Below are positions 53,701-64,000 of a DNA stretch of 64,000 bases, piece by piece. Positions within the stretch are counted from its first letter, which is position 1; every line of letters begins with the position of its first letter. The stretch comes from Trifolium pratense (lineage: Eukaryota > Streptophyta > Magnoliopsida > Fabales > Fabaceae): NCBI RefSeq assembly GCF_020283565.1, contig NC_060060.1, positions 7,874,001-7,938,000 on the forward strand, written 5' to 3'. The translations under genes were made by a program, and so were the position numbers. The notes under the pieces were generated by a model. That model worked only from the letters and a program-made list of their open reading frames with translations. It had not been told where the DNA came from and searched no databases.

Positions 53701-55496
53701 GCGCAGTCAAACACACAGGTGTTGTTCCAATGTGTACGCACACCTGTCTCAACACATGATGTATGTACATATGTCTCAACACTTGGCTAAAAGATGTTTT
53801 TGCAAAATGTAGCCAACATACAAAAACCCAACAAAGAAGATGAATGTTAGGGAAGAATCACACATTCTCATTATACACTTTGATCAATGATACAAGCATA
53901 TATAGTTGTTACTTACACTCCAAGTTACAGCTGTTACCACTGACTAACTTCCCTAATTTTCTCAAAATTGTAACTAACTCTTACTAACTAATTTTGTTAC
54001 TCATAACAAACTCTAAAATCACTTTAACAACCAATGTTAATGTCACAAGAAAGTATACAATGTCAACAAATGAATTACTCGTAACAGTTTAGACAATAAA
54101 TTCATGAATTGCTATCTTGCACTAGAAAACAAAAGAAATGATTGAAATAACTTAAATTGAAATTTGGCTCAAAAAAATTAAGAATTTCGTATTCTTATAT
54201 CTGCAAGTAAAGTGTCTGTATTTTGTATTTATAGAGAAACTCAAAGTACTTGATGAAGGACAATGACATTGTAGAATGTGTTAACATGTCTATATCCAAA
54301 CAATTATATCATTACTTTACAAAAAATAAATATAAAATTTCCGTCTTATAAATTATCAACAGTAAAATACTAAAAAACTCATAATAAGGTTTAACTTGTG
54401 AACATACAATCATTCCCAACAATCACAACTACTAAACCAAGTGATACACTGCATCAACAAATGTTGTTAATTTAAACTTAACCACTGCAATCATCCAAAT
54501 TTATATTTTGAAAATTTCTCTTAATTACAACTTACTTTTGTCAAAATTTTAGATGAAAATTTTGTTGTCGATGGCACTTTGGAAACAAGTTTAGATTGGA
54601 TCTCGGGAATGAAAGATATCAGACTAAAAGATCTTCCAAGCTTCATAAGAGTTACCGATCTAAATGATATCATGTTTAATTTCCAAGGTTCTGGGGCACG
54701 AAATTGTTTGAGATCGTCAACAATTATAATCAACACATTTGAAGAATTGGAAGGTGATGCCCTTGACACCCTTAGGGCAGAAAATCCAAACATATATAAC
54801 ATTGGTCCACTTCACATGCTTGGTAGACACTTTCCTGAGAAGGAACATGGTTTTAAGGCAAGTGGTTCAAGTTTATGGAAAACTGACCCCGAATGCATAA
54901 AATGGTTAAATAAATGGAAACCCGGCTCAGTCCTATATGTTAATTATGGAAGTGTAACTGTTATGACAAATCACCAATTGAAAGAATTTGCTTGGGGAAT
55001 AGCAAATAGCAAGTTACCATTTTTATGGATAATGAGGCCAGATACAGTAATGGGTGAAGAAACTACAACATTGCCACAAGAGTTTCTAGATGAGGTCAAG
55101 GATAGAGGATACATAACTAATTGGTGCTTCCAAGACCAAGTTCTTGCTCATCCATCTGTTGCGGTGTTTCTAACTCATTGTGGTTGGAATTCTACACTGG
55201 AAGCTATTTCTGCATGCGTGCCTACTATTTGTTGGCCTTTCTTCGCTGAGCAACAAACAAATTGCAGGTATTTATGCAACACTTGGAGAATAGGAGTGGA
55301 GATTAACCATGATGTGAAAAGGAATGAAATCACAGAAATTGTGATGGAAATGATGGAAGGAGAAAAGGGAAAAGAAATGAGACGTAAGTGCTTGGAGTGG
55401 AAGAAGAAAGCTACCGAAGCTACTGATCAAGGAGAATCATCATACAATAATTTTCATAACTTAATTAAGCAGGTTCTTCATCAAAATGTTATTTGA
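50792..55496 (+). CDS. Family-1 UDP-glycosyltransferase copy B (UGT85 type), altered PSPG box
   Basis: Two exons, 50792-51287 and 54553-55496, give 479 residues. It is closely related to copy A along its whole length and has the same intron position. The predicted catalytic His17 lies in AFPAQGHLNP. The PSPG box (356-399) keeps HCGWNS and the final Gln, but reads SVAVFLTHC where copy A has SVGGFLTHC, and ISACVP where A has ISSGVP; the glycines at 369, 370 and 387 are replaced. These glycines are strongly conserved in plant UGTs, so donor binding may be weakened, although the frame is open and splice sites are normal. The 3.3-kb intron holds a MITE, a SINE and LTR-like sequence. The acceptor is unknown. 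Confidence 0.92.
51700..51833 (+). mobile_element. tRNA-derived SINE in UGT B intron
   Basis: A-box-like CAGCTTAATTGGCAG and B-box AAGTTCGAATCC, body ending CTATACTATTTAACC and an A-rich tail. Confidence 0.75.
52095..52399. mobile_element. Foldback Mutator-like MITE, 305 bp (copy 2) in UGT B intron
   Basis: Same family and exactly the same length as 41677-41981. Ends GGCTTAATTAATAAAA and TTTTATTAATTAAGCC. The 9-bp duplication TATAATATA lies at 52086-52094 and 52400-52408. Confidence 0.92.
52653..53831. repeat. LTR-like block in UGT B intron
   Basis: It opens TGTTGGAACACAATC and closes near AAACCCAACA, so the ends are TGTTGG...CCAACA. The inside (GGGGGATACCAGTCCAGG and surroundings) resembles the phrasing of the block at 15120-16775. 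No target duplication was found and no coding frame is convincing. A solo LTR is possible but unproven. Confidence 0.4.
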
Positions 55497-55913
55497 ATAC
55501 TAAATACTAGTCTAATTAATATGGATTATATTTTGTTGAGATGCAATATTTTTGTTCTATTACTTTTAGCTAAAGTATTTCCACTTGATATTTTTGATGT
55601 TATCAATGTTAGCTCTCCTAATATTTGACTATATGCAGTATTTTTTTTATGAATAAAAACTTCTCACTTAATCAATCTTTATATGATTGATATTAATAAA
55701 ATCTTATGGAGAATGTGATACTAATTTCTAGCTATAATATAGACTAATACTGCTACATAGATAAAATAGGCCAAGTTTGTCATAATGATCAAATGTAAAT
55801 ATGAATGTATTTGATATTTGAGCAATTGGAGCACATGACTATATATGATTCTCCTCTTGTAACCAAAGGTGACAAAATAAACAAATGTTATATGATATGC
55901 ATGAATTGAGATA
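55497..55913. other. Spacer between convergent UGT B and NLR genes
   Basis: Holds the 3' UTRs of both convergent genes. AT-rich, no further feature. Confidence 0.5.
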
Positions 55914-56720
55914 TCAAATCTTATTGGTAGCAAAGTTCTTTTTCAAATCAATCCATTCATCTTCAAGTTTCTTCTTGTTGGTTAAGGCCACTGTGTAAGA
56001 AGTCTCATACTTTTTCAAATTTGTTAAGACAATCTTGCACTGTGGAACCCAATCTTGTGCAACCTCTGTCTTAATCTTGTTATTTATCACTTCACGTTGC
56101 TCCAAATCTCTCTTCAACTTGTCTCTAATCTCAACAAGACCACTTAATTTTTGTTCTAATTCAACAATCTCAGAATTGATCTTTTCAAATTGTATATTAC
56201 CTCGAGATATTTCACAATTATTTCTCTTTTCTCTGGCTTTGGCACTTTCCAATTTCTTTGATATAAGAGACCTTGATTGAAGCAATTGATCATAATCTTG
56301 TATAGTTTTTTGAGCATTCACAAATCTTACATCAACCCCTTCAATGAAAGTTCTTAACTTGCAAATAACATGATGAAGCCTAATAGGGATTTGGCTTTCA
56401 AATTGGCCAAGTTGTTCCAAAATTTTATGGAACTTTTGCTTCACTTCATTGTCTGAAGAGAAAATTTCAAGTGGTGTCTCCAAAAGGGTCTCTAGATTTT
56501 CAATAATTGTTCCCACATTTGGATCTTCGAGTACCGAAACAGTTGTTGAGTCGGTGCACATGGGAGACAAATCATAACTGTCACATAACAAACTCTCTAG
56601 CTCTGAAATTGGATCCCAAGAATCTTGTTCGAGTTGCGGATTGGTCAAGTCTTTTTCTTTTGACACCATTTCAATGGTCTGATTTGGATTCATAATGTTG
56701 GAAGCTCTTGCAGTGTCAAA
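55914..56720 (-). CDS. Coiled-coil C-terminal exon (NLR extension or separate small gene)
   Basis: A single open exon of 268 codons to TGA. Early residues are acidic (DSWDPISELESLLCDSYDL). From about the middle the sequence is strongly heptad-like and charged, for example QDYDQLLQSRSLISKKLESA and KLSGLVEIRDKLKRDLEQRE. I do not recognise a named domain. The first ATG lies near the start of this exon (NIMNPNQ), so independent translation of about 260 residues is possible. Upstream, 56887-56799 is open in the frame that joins both to this exon and to the NLR. Confidence 0.6.
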   Translation of the reverse strand, partial: FDTARASNIMNPNQTIEMVSKEKDLTNPQLEQDSWDPISELESLLCDSYDLSPMCTDSTTVSVLEDPNVGTIIENLETLLETPLEIFSSDNEVKQKFHKILEQLGQFESQIPIRLHHVICKLRTFIEGVDVRFVNAQKTIQDYDQLLQSRSLISKKLESAKAREKRNNCEISRGNIQFEKINSEIVELEQKLSGLVEIRDKLKRDLEQREVINNKIKTEVAQDWVPQCKIVLTNLKKYETSYTVALTNKKKLEDEWIDLKKNFATNKI

Positions 56721-59700
56721 CTGAGACAAGCAATGAAAAAAATTGTTAATGGAGCAAATGAGCAATGGTGGTGCTAATTCTATTGTTAAGTTGCTTACTT
56801 GATTCTGTGGTATTGAACTTGTATTTGTATAGAAATCATATTCCTCCAAACTTTGTGGTTTTGTCTTGGAACCATTTGCTGTTGGAACTTTTTTATTTTT
56901 TTGAAAAGGCAAAAAAAATCATTAAAAAATGCAAAACAAAAGCACAAGATGTGCCTTACATAAGAGAAACAAAAATTAAAGGCTCCACTAATCATGGAGA
57001 TCAGTTAGTGGTCACAAAAGGCAAAACAGAAAACAAAACACAAGATTTTACCATAGTTAAGTTCGGTTCGTACTTAATTTTTTTATTTTTTATTTTGGTT
57101 TATAATGGCAACCCATGACCTCTAGCAGCCTATCCAAATCTCTCACCACTAGACCAAGCCTAGTGGCTATGGCTTACCATTCATACTTAATTGTTAATAG
57201 TAAAAAATGATAAATATTATTCTACTAGTGGGTGAAGTTTCATACCTACAAAAATGTGAGAGGAAGATGTTTTATTGGAGTCTAAATTTTCAACCTGAAT
57301 GTGAGTCACAATAGTTTGATGTAATTCCTTCTCTTCATTTTTATGATCACATCCAATTGTTGTGACATGCAACTCATTCATCTCTTCAAAATTGTTAGAT
57401 TCTTCTAAGTGATAAAGTGGAAACACCCCACAACCCTTTATCCTCTCTGTTGACCATTCTCCCTCCTCATTTTCAAGTGAAAATTCAAAGGATATGTTGC
57501 AAGGATTATCCCATGCTCCACTTTCTTGTATTTGACTATGCAAAGAAATGTTTTTAGCACCACTTCCGACATCAAGATACCAAAGAAACACATGATCCGT
57601 AACCAAATGCATAACAAGATTAAGCAAAGAGGCAGATTTTACACCTATTCTTTTGGAATTTTGGTAAATAGAACATTGAGCGTATCGGTACTGATCAATT
57701 GACTCGGAAAGAACAATGCAAAACACTAAACCATATAAACCATGTTCTGGAAGATGTCTAATAGTTACTGAAGAAGTTGAACCTAGATGATGATTTTCTT
57801 CGGAATGAAAACTAAATCTCTTAGGAACATGACCTCCTGGGAAGATCACAGATTGATAATATGGTTGAGGTTTAGTTCTATGTTCAAAAGGTATGTCCAA
57901 CGTAGTAAGGTCCGAGACTAAAGAAATGCAGTTGATAGCACTAAACAATCTTAGTGACGGTGGAAGCTCAGACACAGACATGGACACGAGTTTCTTGCAA
58001 TTATCTAACCTTAGCTCTTTAAGGTTGTTAAGGTTTTTGATGTTTGGTGACAAACTTTTAACATTGCTTCCACTTAGTTTTAAGCATTGCAATGATGATA
58101 GTAAACCAATGCTATCAGGAAGTGCCTCTAAGTTGCAACAATTTTCCAAATTCAATGATGTTAAAGTTGATTGCCATGGTTTGAAGTTGAAACACAAATT
58201 CGATGCATTGAGTTTTTTGCAGCCAGAAAGAACTAGAGTACTAAGAGAACCAATTTCTATATAGTTTTCATTTTCCCCAAAACCAACAAGATTATCACAA
58301 TTGTGTAGATCAATCATCTTCAATTTCTGGCAACACAAAATTGATGAGGGCAATTCTTTGATAGATGTACCTGTAAAACATAAGTTACATCAGCTAGATT
58401 AGTTATTTTCATTGGCTATATATATAGTAAATCTTCGTGTAATTTTCCGTGTATTCACAATTATATTATAATTCTTTTTTTCCCTCTTGTCAACTATTTC
58501 TATCAAGAATAGTAATAGTACCATCTAACCACAGTTTCTCGAGTTTGTTTGAAGTGACTGAGAATTCTTTCAGAGATGAGCAGTTGCTAAGTTGGATGGT
58601 TTGAAGAGAATCTAAATGATTGTCAGTATGAAAACTTTCAATCTTCGTACAACCTTCTAATTCGAGATCTTTAAGCTTGTCGAGAGACAAAATTGAAGGA
58701 TGGATTTCACACAAATTTCTACAACCAGTAAGTGCCAACCATTCCAAATTTGTAGCCTTAGACAAGTCTGGGACCTCAACCAACTCATTGCTGAATCTAA
58801 GGTCAATTTCCTTTAAATTTGCAAGATTCTAAAAAAAAACATCATAGAATTAGTTACAGCAGTTAAAAGTTGTTACAGCGGTTAAAAGTTAGTTGCTCCC
58901 GTTAGCTATATATAATTTTCACTCTCATTACAAACTCAACCAAACACATTATGACATTCATGTATACAATACTTTAATTACCTGAACTCCGTCCCAAAGC
59001 TTTTGAAGGTTGCTGTAAGGCATGGAAAGCTCAACAAGCAAATTAGCACTAAATTTTGATGGCAAAGACTTCAAACAATATCTATGCCATTCAAGGTACC
59101 TCAATTTATCAGACAATGAATCCAGACCGTTTTCTGGAAGATATATATTGCTTGTCCCGTTGCACTTTCCATAATAGAATTTGAGAAATCTCATCTCAGA
59201 CATTTTTGTAAAGGAATTAGACTTTAAATGTAGATCCTCCACTTTAGACATATCTAAAGTTATTCCTTCTATAGTTTTAGTTCCCTGACAAGTATAAAAA
59301 ATAATTAATAGGAAATAATAATAATAATAATTATTAAGGTATTCTCTCTACACACTGCTACTTGCAACAGTTGTAGAGAGAATATATATCGTGTTGATCC
59401 TTTACAATAGTTGTACTATGTAGCTGTTGTAGAGAATCCAAGTTCATATTATATAATATTGTGCAAATTAATTAATAAATATTCATATATTTATAAAATA
59501 TCATTTTATAACTTACCTTATTATATTTTAGTACATCATACACTTCATTGGGATCCCACAATCGAGTTCTGCTTCCAGGGTCCTTAGGGGATTCTTGATG
59601 AACAATATTCCAGCCCATTTCTTGTATTAAGTCATGCATTTGTATCGTACCCTTATTTGAAATGGTTACAAGAGACTTTTCTACAAGGTCTTCAATTCCA

Positions 59701-62700
59701 ATAACTGGGTGGAAATCACAAGCTTCCAATAGATTTGTCACGCGATCTCTAGATTCTTCTTTGACAAAGCATGCTATATCTAAGAATATGTTTTGTTGAT
59801 CACTATCTAACTCATCATAACTCAATTTCAACACATTTTGAATTTTCATGTTTGGAATCTTCTTGAGCTTCTTCAATTCACTTTCCCACGCTTCTTTACT
59901 TCTTGAACGAAGACGCACACCTAAAATTTTTAAAGCCAAAGGATTGCCTTTGCAATATGCAATTACACTTTTCGAGAGCTCTTCATATCCACTTTTAAGA
60001 TGTTTTTCTTTGAATGCACTCGAATAAAAAAGTCGAAGAGAATTGTCTTTGTTAAGTTCCTTGACTTCATATATTTCATCAACATGGTTAATTATGTGCT
60101 TATCTCTAGTGGTTACAATTACTCTACTTCCTGGTCCCAAAAAATCGCAATCGCTGCTGATTAGATCATCTAATTGTTCTGATGTAGCCACATCATCCAA
60201 AACAATAAGAACTTTTTTTCGTCTAAGCCTATTGGTCACACAATGATATTCAACTTTTGGTACATTAACATGAAGATTTTCTTCCTCTAACAGCTCTGAA
60301 AAAAGCTTGTTGCGCAAGAAATCTATATTATTCTTCTCTATTTGTTCCCTTACATTTGCTAAAAAGCAATGACCTTCAAATTGAGAAGATAATTTGGCAC
60401 GTAAAGCAATTGCTAGGGTTGTCTTACCTATGCCACCCATGCCCCATATCCCAATCACTCGAACATCTTGTGAGTCCATTTCCAATAATGATTTAACTCC
60501 TTCATAATTTTCCTCAATTCCAACCACTCCCTTTAATTCAATTGGGTGTATGAGATTCAATCTTTGCAAAATGTCTTTAACAATATCTTTAATGAATTGA
60601 GATTCAGACCTGACATATAAAAATGATAAAAAGAGTAACGAAATGATTAACAATTCAATCCAATAAAAGAAAAAACTAAATGCTTATGTAAAAAATAATA
60701 AAAATATCTTACTATCTCCACCCCCACGATAATTGTTAGTTACTGCATTAATATTGATTATTTTATTTTAATTTTATTATAAACTAATTTATGTGTATCA
60801 TTTTTAAATTAATCATAATCCACTGTGCATTTTTGAAATTGATCAATACTCAATAGTAAATAAGAATATAGCATCCAAATAAGTTTTTATTTATTTACAA
60901 CTTTTGTTGACATGTATGTATCCATTGACCTTGAGTGACAATGATATAGGACGAATGAAGTGTTTTCTTTAACACATCACAAATAATAATATCATGATAT
61001 TATTTTAATTTTATATATCATATTGAAAAAGTCATTTGTTGAAACGGACTTGAGTGAATTTTTTTTTAAATAATAATATCATGATATTATTTTAATTTTA
61101 TATATCATATTGAAAAAGTCATTTGTTGAAACGGACTTGAGTGAATTTTTTTTTTTGTAAAACAAAAAAAGTATCATTTGCTTGACATTAAAATCTCCCT
61201 GTAACTTTCTCAAAAAAAAAAAATAAAATAAGGACAAAACTTATATGCATTTTCTTAGATGCAGTTTTTCCTGTTTCTCTCACAAAAAGTAAGTTATTTA
61301 TATTTTTTAATTAAAAAAAGAAAAAGAAAATTGTTTTTAAATAAAAATAACTTCCCCCATGTATCTAGCACAGTAAAAATTGTGTATATGAAACTGTACA
61401 TAAATTTGGTCCAAAAAAATAAAATCTCCATGTATCAACTATCAACCAAGTTCTGTCAAAAAAAAAAAAAACTATCAACCAAGTTGGGCTCAAGGATGAT
61501 TAATTAAGCGGTTCTGCTCAAATTGTTAATTAAAGACAAATTGTTCAAGAAAACATAACTTCATATCATAGAGCTCATTTTCTTTAAAAATCGGAAGGTT
61601 AAGAAAAAATTTCAAGAACACAACTTTTTGCTAAAATTTGACTAATAACACTAGACATATTTTGGTCAAGTAGTTTAGTGGTTAGATATTTCACTCTTAA
61701 AGTGGATAAGTGGGATACCAGAATTCGAACTCCGCTCACTACATATAATGCAATGTTCTGCCAACTGAGCTAAACTCACGTAACTATATAATTTTAATTG
61801 AATTTTCACTCATCAATCAATTTTGTATTGTCCTTGAATTTATCAAAACAGCAATAACATCCCTCAAGTTATGAAAGTTATGTCAAATCAAGTTCATACC
61901 AATTCATTTATCAGAGATAATTTAGGGCCTAATTTGATATAAATTCAGAAATTTAAGGGAAATTAGCTATTTCGATAAATTTGAGACCAAATTGATTAAT
62001 GAGTAAAAATTCAAAAATTAAGTTGCTTATTTACTCAGTTTTAATTACTAGTTAATGATATTTATCAAAAAAAATAATACTAGCTAGTTAATGATCTTAT
62101 TCAAATAAAACAACTTGAAAAGAAGGACAGACAATTTGATGTATAATTTTTTTATTTTTTGACTAAATTTGATGTATAATTTTTATTATATACATAGTTC
62201 ATAACTTGATATATAAGCCTGTAAGATATTTTGAAAAGATAAAACATAAAAGTTTATTATTGATATGTTAATAGTTAAGGACAAATCTTTTAAAAAAATC
62301 TGAGTTCGTATACTGACTAAAATATTAATTTATCAAATTATATTCACCGCTTAATCGAACTTTGCACCAAAGTTCATTTATCATAGAAATCGGAGGATTA
62401 AGACCTTAAGACAAGTTTCTTTTTAAGAAGTTAATAGCTTGATAGATTAAAGTAAAAAGTGTTCTACCAAAAAAAAAAAAAAAAATTAAAGTAAAAAGTG
62501 CAATTGGAAAAAGAAGCAAAATCCCTTTGCAGCATAAAACAAAGATTGAATGAATATGAATATATACCTATAAGTTTGAAAATCCCAACCAGCCAAATTA
62601 GCTGCTTCTGTGAGAGCACTTCTCCAATTGAACACTTTGTAACTATTTTTGGTCTTAAGATGTTCCGCAAACAAGTTTTGGTATGTACCTCTCTGATTTC

Positions 62701-63064
62701 TCACATGTGATGGATCTATTTTGTAGAACACAGGTATCACAATTTGTCCTCTTTCTTTTTTGCATTCTATAATCTTCACAATTTCATCCAAACACCACTT
62801 GGAGGAAGCATAGTTTATTGAGAAAATGATAACAGAAACATGTGATTCTTCAATGGCTGTCATGAGTGATGGCCCAATTCCCTCTCCTTTTTCAAGTCTG
62901 TTGTCTATATATGTTTCAACGTTCTTATTTTTCAACGCTTCATGAAGATGGCTTGTGATGTTGTCGCGAGTATCTTCGCCTCGAAAGCTAAGAAAAACAT
63001 CATATTTTTTAGGGGACAACATCAAAGAAGAAGAAGAAGAAGAAGAAACATCAAAGTTGGTCAT
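55914..63064 (-). CDS. TIR-NBS-LRR immune receptor with C-terminal coiled-coil extension
   Basis: Minus-strand exons 63064-62568 (TIR), 60609-59517 (NBS), 59284-58982, 58828-58522 and 58370-57246 (LRR and post-LRR/C-JID), 56887-56799 and 56720-55914 (extension) join in one frame of about 1406 residues. The TIR reads KYDVFLSFRGEDTRDN, with predicted NADase Glu94 in WCLDEIV. The NBS has P-loop GMGGIGKTT (222-230), KVLIVLDD, GSRVIVTTRD, GNPLALKILG and MHDL (490-493). The LRRs include LDGTSIKELPSSI across the exon 4/5 join. The last 300 residues or so hold a charged, heptad-like helix region not usual for this class. If the exon 5 donor is skipped, translation stops at 57217 after GMKLHPLVE. Such receptors detect pathogen effectors and signal through TIR-made nucleotides. 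The tail could be a separate gene, but exon 6 has no ATG. Confidence 0.85.
60981..61154. repeat. 87-bp tandem duplication in NLR intron 1
   Basis: Units 60981-61067 and 61068-61154 appear identical except for the length of the final T-run. Each contains the 20-bp palindrome AATAATATCATGATATTATT and the phrase AAACGGACTTGAGTG. Confidence 0.9.
61664..61792 (-). mobile_element. tRNA-derived SINE in NLR intron 1
   Basis: On the minus strand: A-box-like GAGTTTAGCTCAGTTGGCAG, B-box GAGTTCGAATTC, body ending CTAAACTACTTGACC. Same orientation as the NLR gene. Confidence 0.8.
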
Positions 63065-64000
63065 TTAATTTTTTGGTTTGCCTTTTTTTTTTTGGATGAA
63101 ATTTTCTTGTTTACAATTAGAAAAAATGAGTATTATGCATAAAAAATAAAATGGTTGAGATAATAAAGCAGGGGCAGAGAGACACATTCAATGGTATAGG
63201 GACCTGGCCCCTCCAGAATTTAAAGTCTTTCTTTCTTTTCTTCTTTTTCATAATTAATGAGATATGGTTTGCAATTTTGTCTTTGGGGTAGTTGGTAATT
63301 AATGAGGAAAATATTTACTAGGATTTTTTTGTTTAGCTGATATTTTGATGACTAGTGTTTATGACTTCAGATCTGCTCGAGTCCTCTTGTCCTCCAGTTT
63401 TCCACTTAATCATGATTACTTTTAACGATTCCTAGCTCATACTCCCTCCGTCCTAAAAAGAATGACATGCGTGTTTCGGTCAACTGGGTCATTCTTTTTG
63501 GGACGGAGGGAGTACTAATTAAAGAATACTACACAAGTTCCAAAATATTGTTACTATATTTGATTTCTTAACAAATAAATGCTGCCAAATATTAGTTGGT
63601 TCAGTAGTAATTGACGCTGAACTTGATAGGGAGAAATATTTCTATTAATTTTTTTTACCGTCCTTTAATAATTTGTTTAAAACAATCAAATATGATAAAT
63701 ATTATGGGAAAAAGAAGTGAGACGATTAGGCACAATATTTGGGTATAATGTTTTTTTTTGTTACAATGGAGTATAATATTTAGGTACACTATATTATGAG
63801 TGTCTCCAAATCATTTATATTGGATTACGATTAACCGAGTAGGAAATTGATTTGTAGTAAAGAGTTGAGCTCTTTCTTTTCTTTTCTTTTTTACCATTAT
63901 CAAATTTTTTCTTGGATATCCACGGTCAAGATCTACGTATTGGTGGTGGACTCCAATCGAATAATAAAATTTTTATTGTCTATCCAAAAAAAAATTGATT
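63065..64000. other. Upstream region of the NLR gene
   Basis: Presumed minus-strand promoter and leader. Apart from the Stowaway element at 63442-63512 it is AT-rich with no coding exon. Confidence 0.4.
63442..63512. mobile_element. Stowaway MITE, 71 bp
   Basis: Terminal inverted repeats CTCCCTCCGTCC and GGACGGAGGGAG extend with few mismatches into almost the full length (AAAAAGAATGAC against GTCATTCTTTTT). TA flanks both sides (63440-63441 and 63513-63514). Confidence 0.92.

Noticed and set aside
53845..54008. Minus-strand solo LTR (TGTTAG...ATAACA)
   Set aside because: Ends look suitable but flanking 5-mers do not match, so the limits cannot be supported.
57893..58264. 123-codon plus-strand frame
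   Set aside because: Antisense shadow of the NLR LRR exon.

Overview
The window is nuclear DNA of a flowering plant: intron-split genes, AT-rich spacers, a nuclear tRNA-Phe gene, and SINE, LINE, LTR, MITE and Helitron remains. A TIR-type NLR points to a dicot. The repeat types (a TRIM and tRNA-derived SINEs that I recognise from clover and medick genomes) suggest a papilionoid legume; that last step is inference from memory. No species is claimed.

Layout. 1-11100: tandem pair of serine carboxypeptidase-like (SCPL) genes on the + strand. Copy 1 is cut by the window edge and is broken by a 22-bp deletion. Copy 2 is intact. Between them lie a young 2.4-kb LTR element with identical LTRs and a tRNA-Phe gene. 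11500-12400: LINE relic. 13554-21799: probable Helitron carrying pieces of HMG-CoA lyase, glutamate-cysteine ligase, an RPA-like gene and an unrecognised gene. 23221-26290: an inverted repeat with two 1471-bp arms that read as identical around a 128-bp spacer. 26822-28422: HAD phosphatase of the phosphatidylglycerophosphate phosphatase type. 28423-33666: repeat-rich spacer. 33667-37312 (-): NADH-cytochrome b5 reductase, nine exons. 38270-43150: LINE relics, a hAT-type element, foldback MITEs and a UGT relic. 44656-55496: two tandem family-1 UDP-glycosyltransferases of UGT85 type with repeat-filled introns; a LINE relic split by another hAT-type element lies between them. 55914-63064 (-): a TIR-NBS-LRR immune receptor whose reading frame continues through two extra exons into a coiled-coil tail.

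The genes form no operon-like unit. The two gene pairs (SCPL, UGT) are local tandem duplications in which one copy shows damage: a frameshift in SCPL copy 1, and PSPG-box glycine substitutions in UGT copy B. Much of the rest is mobile-element history that can be ordered from nesting and target-site duplications (TSDs).

All exon limits were read by eye from splice signals, frame and family knowledge. No alignment or database search was run.
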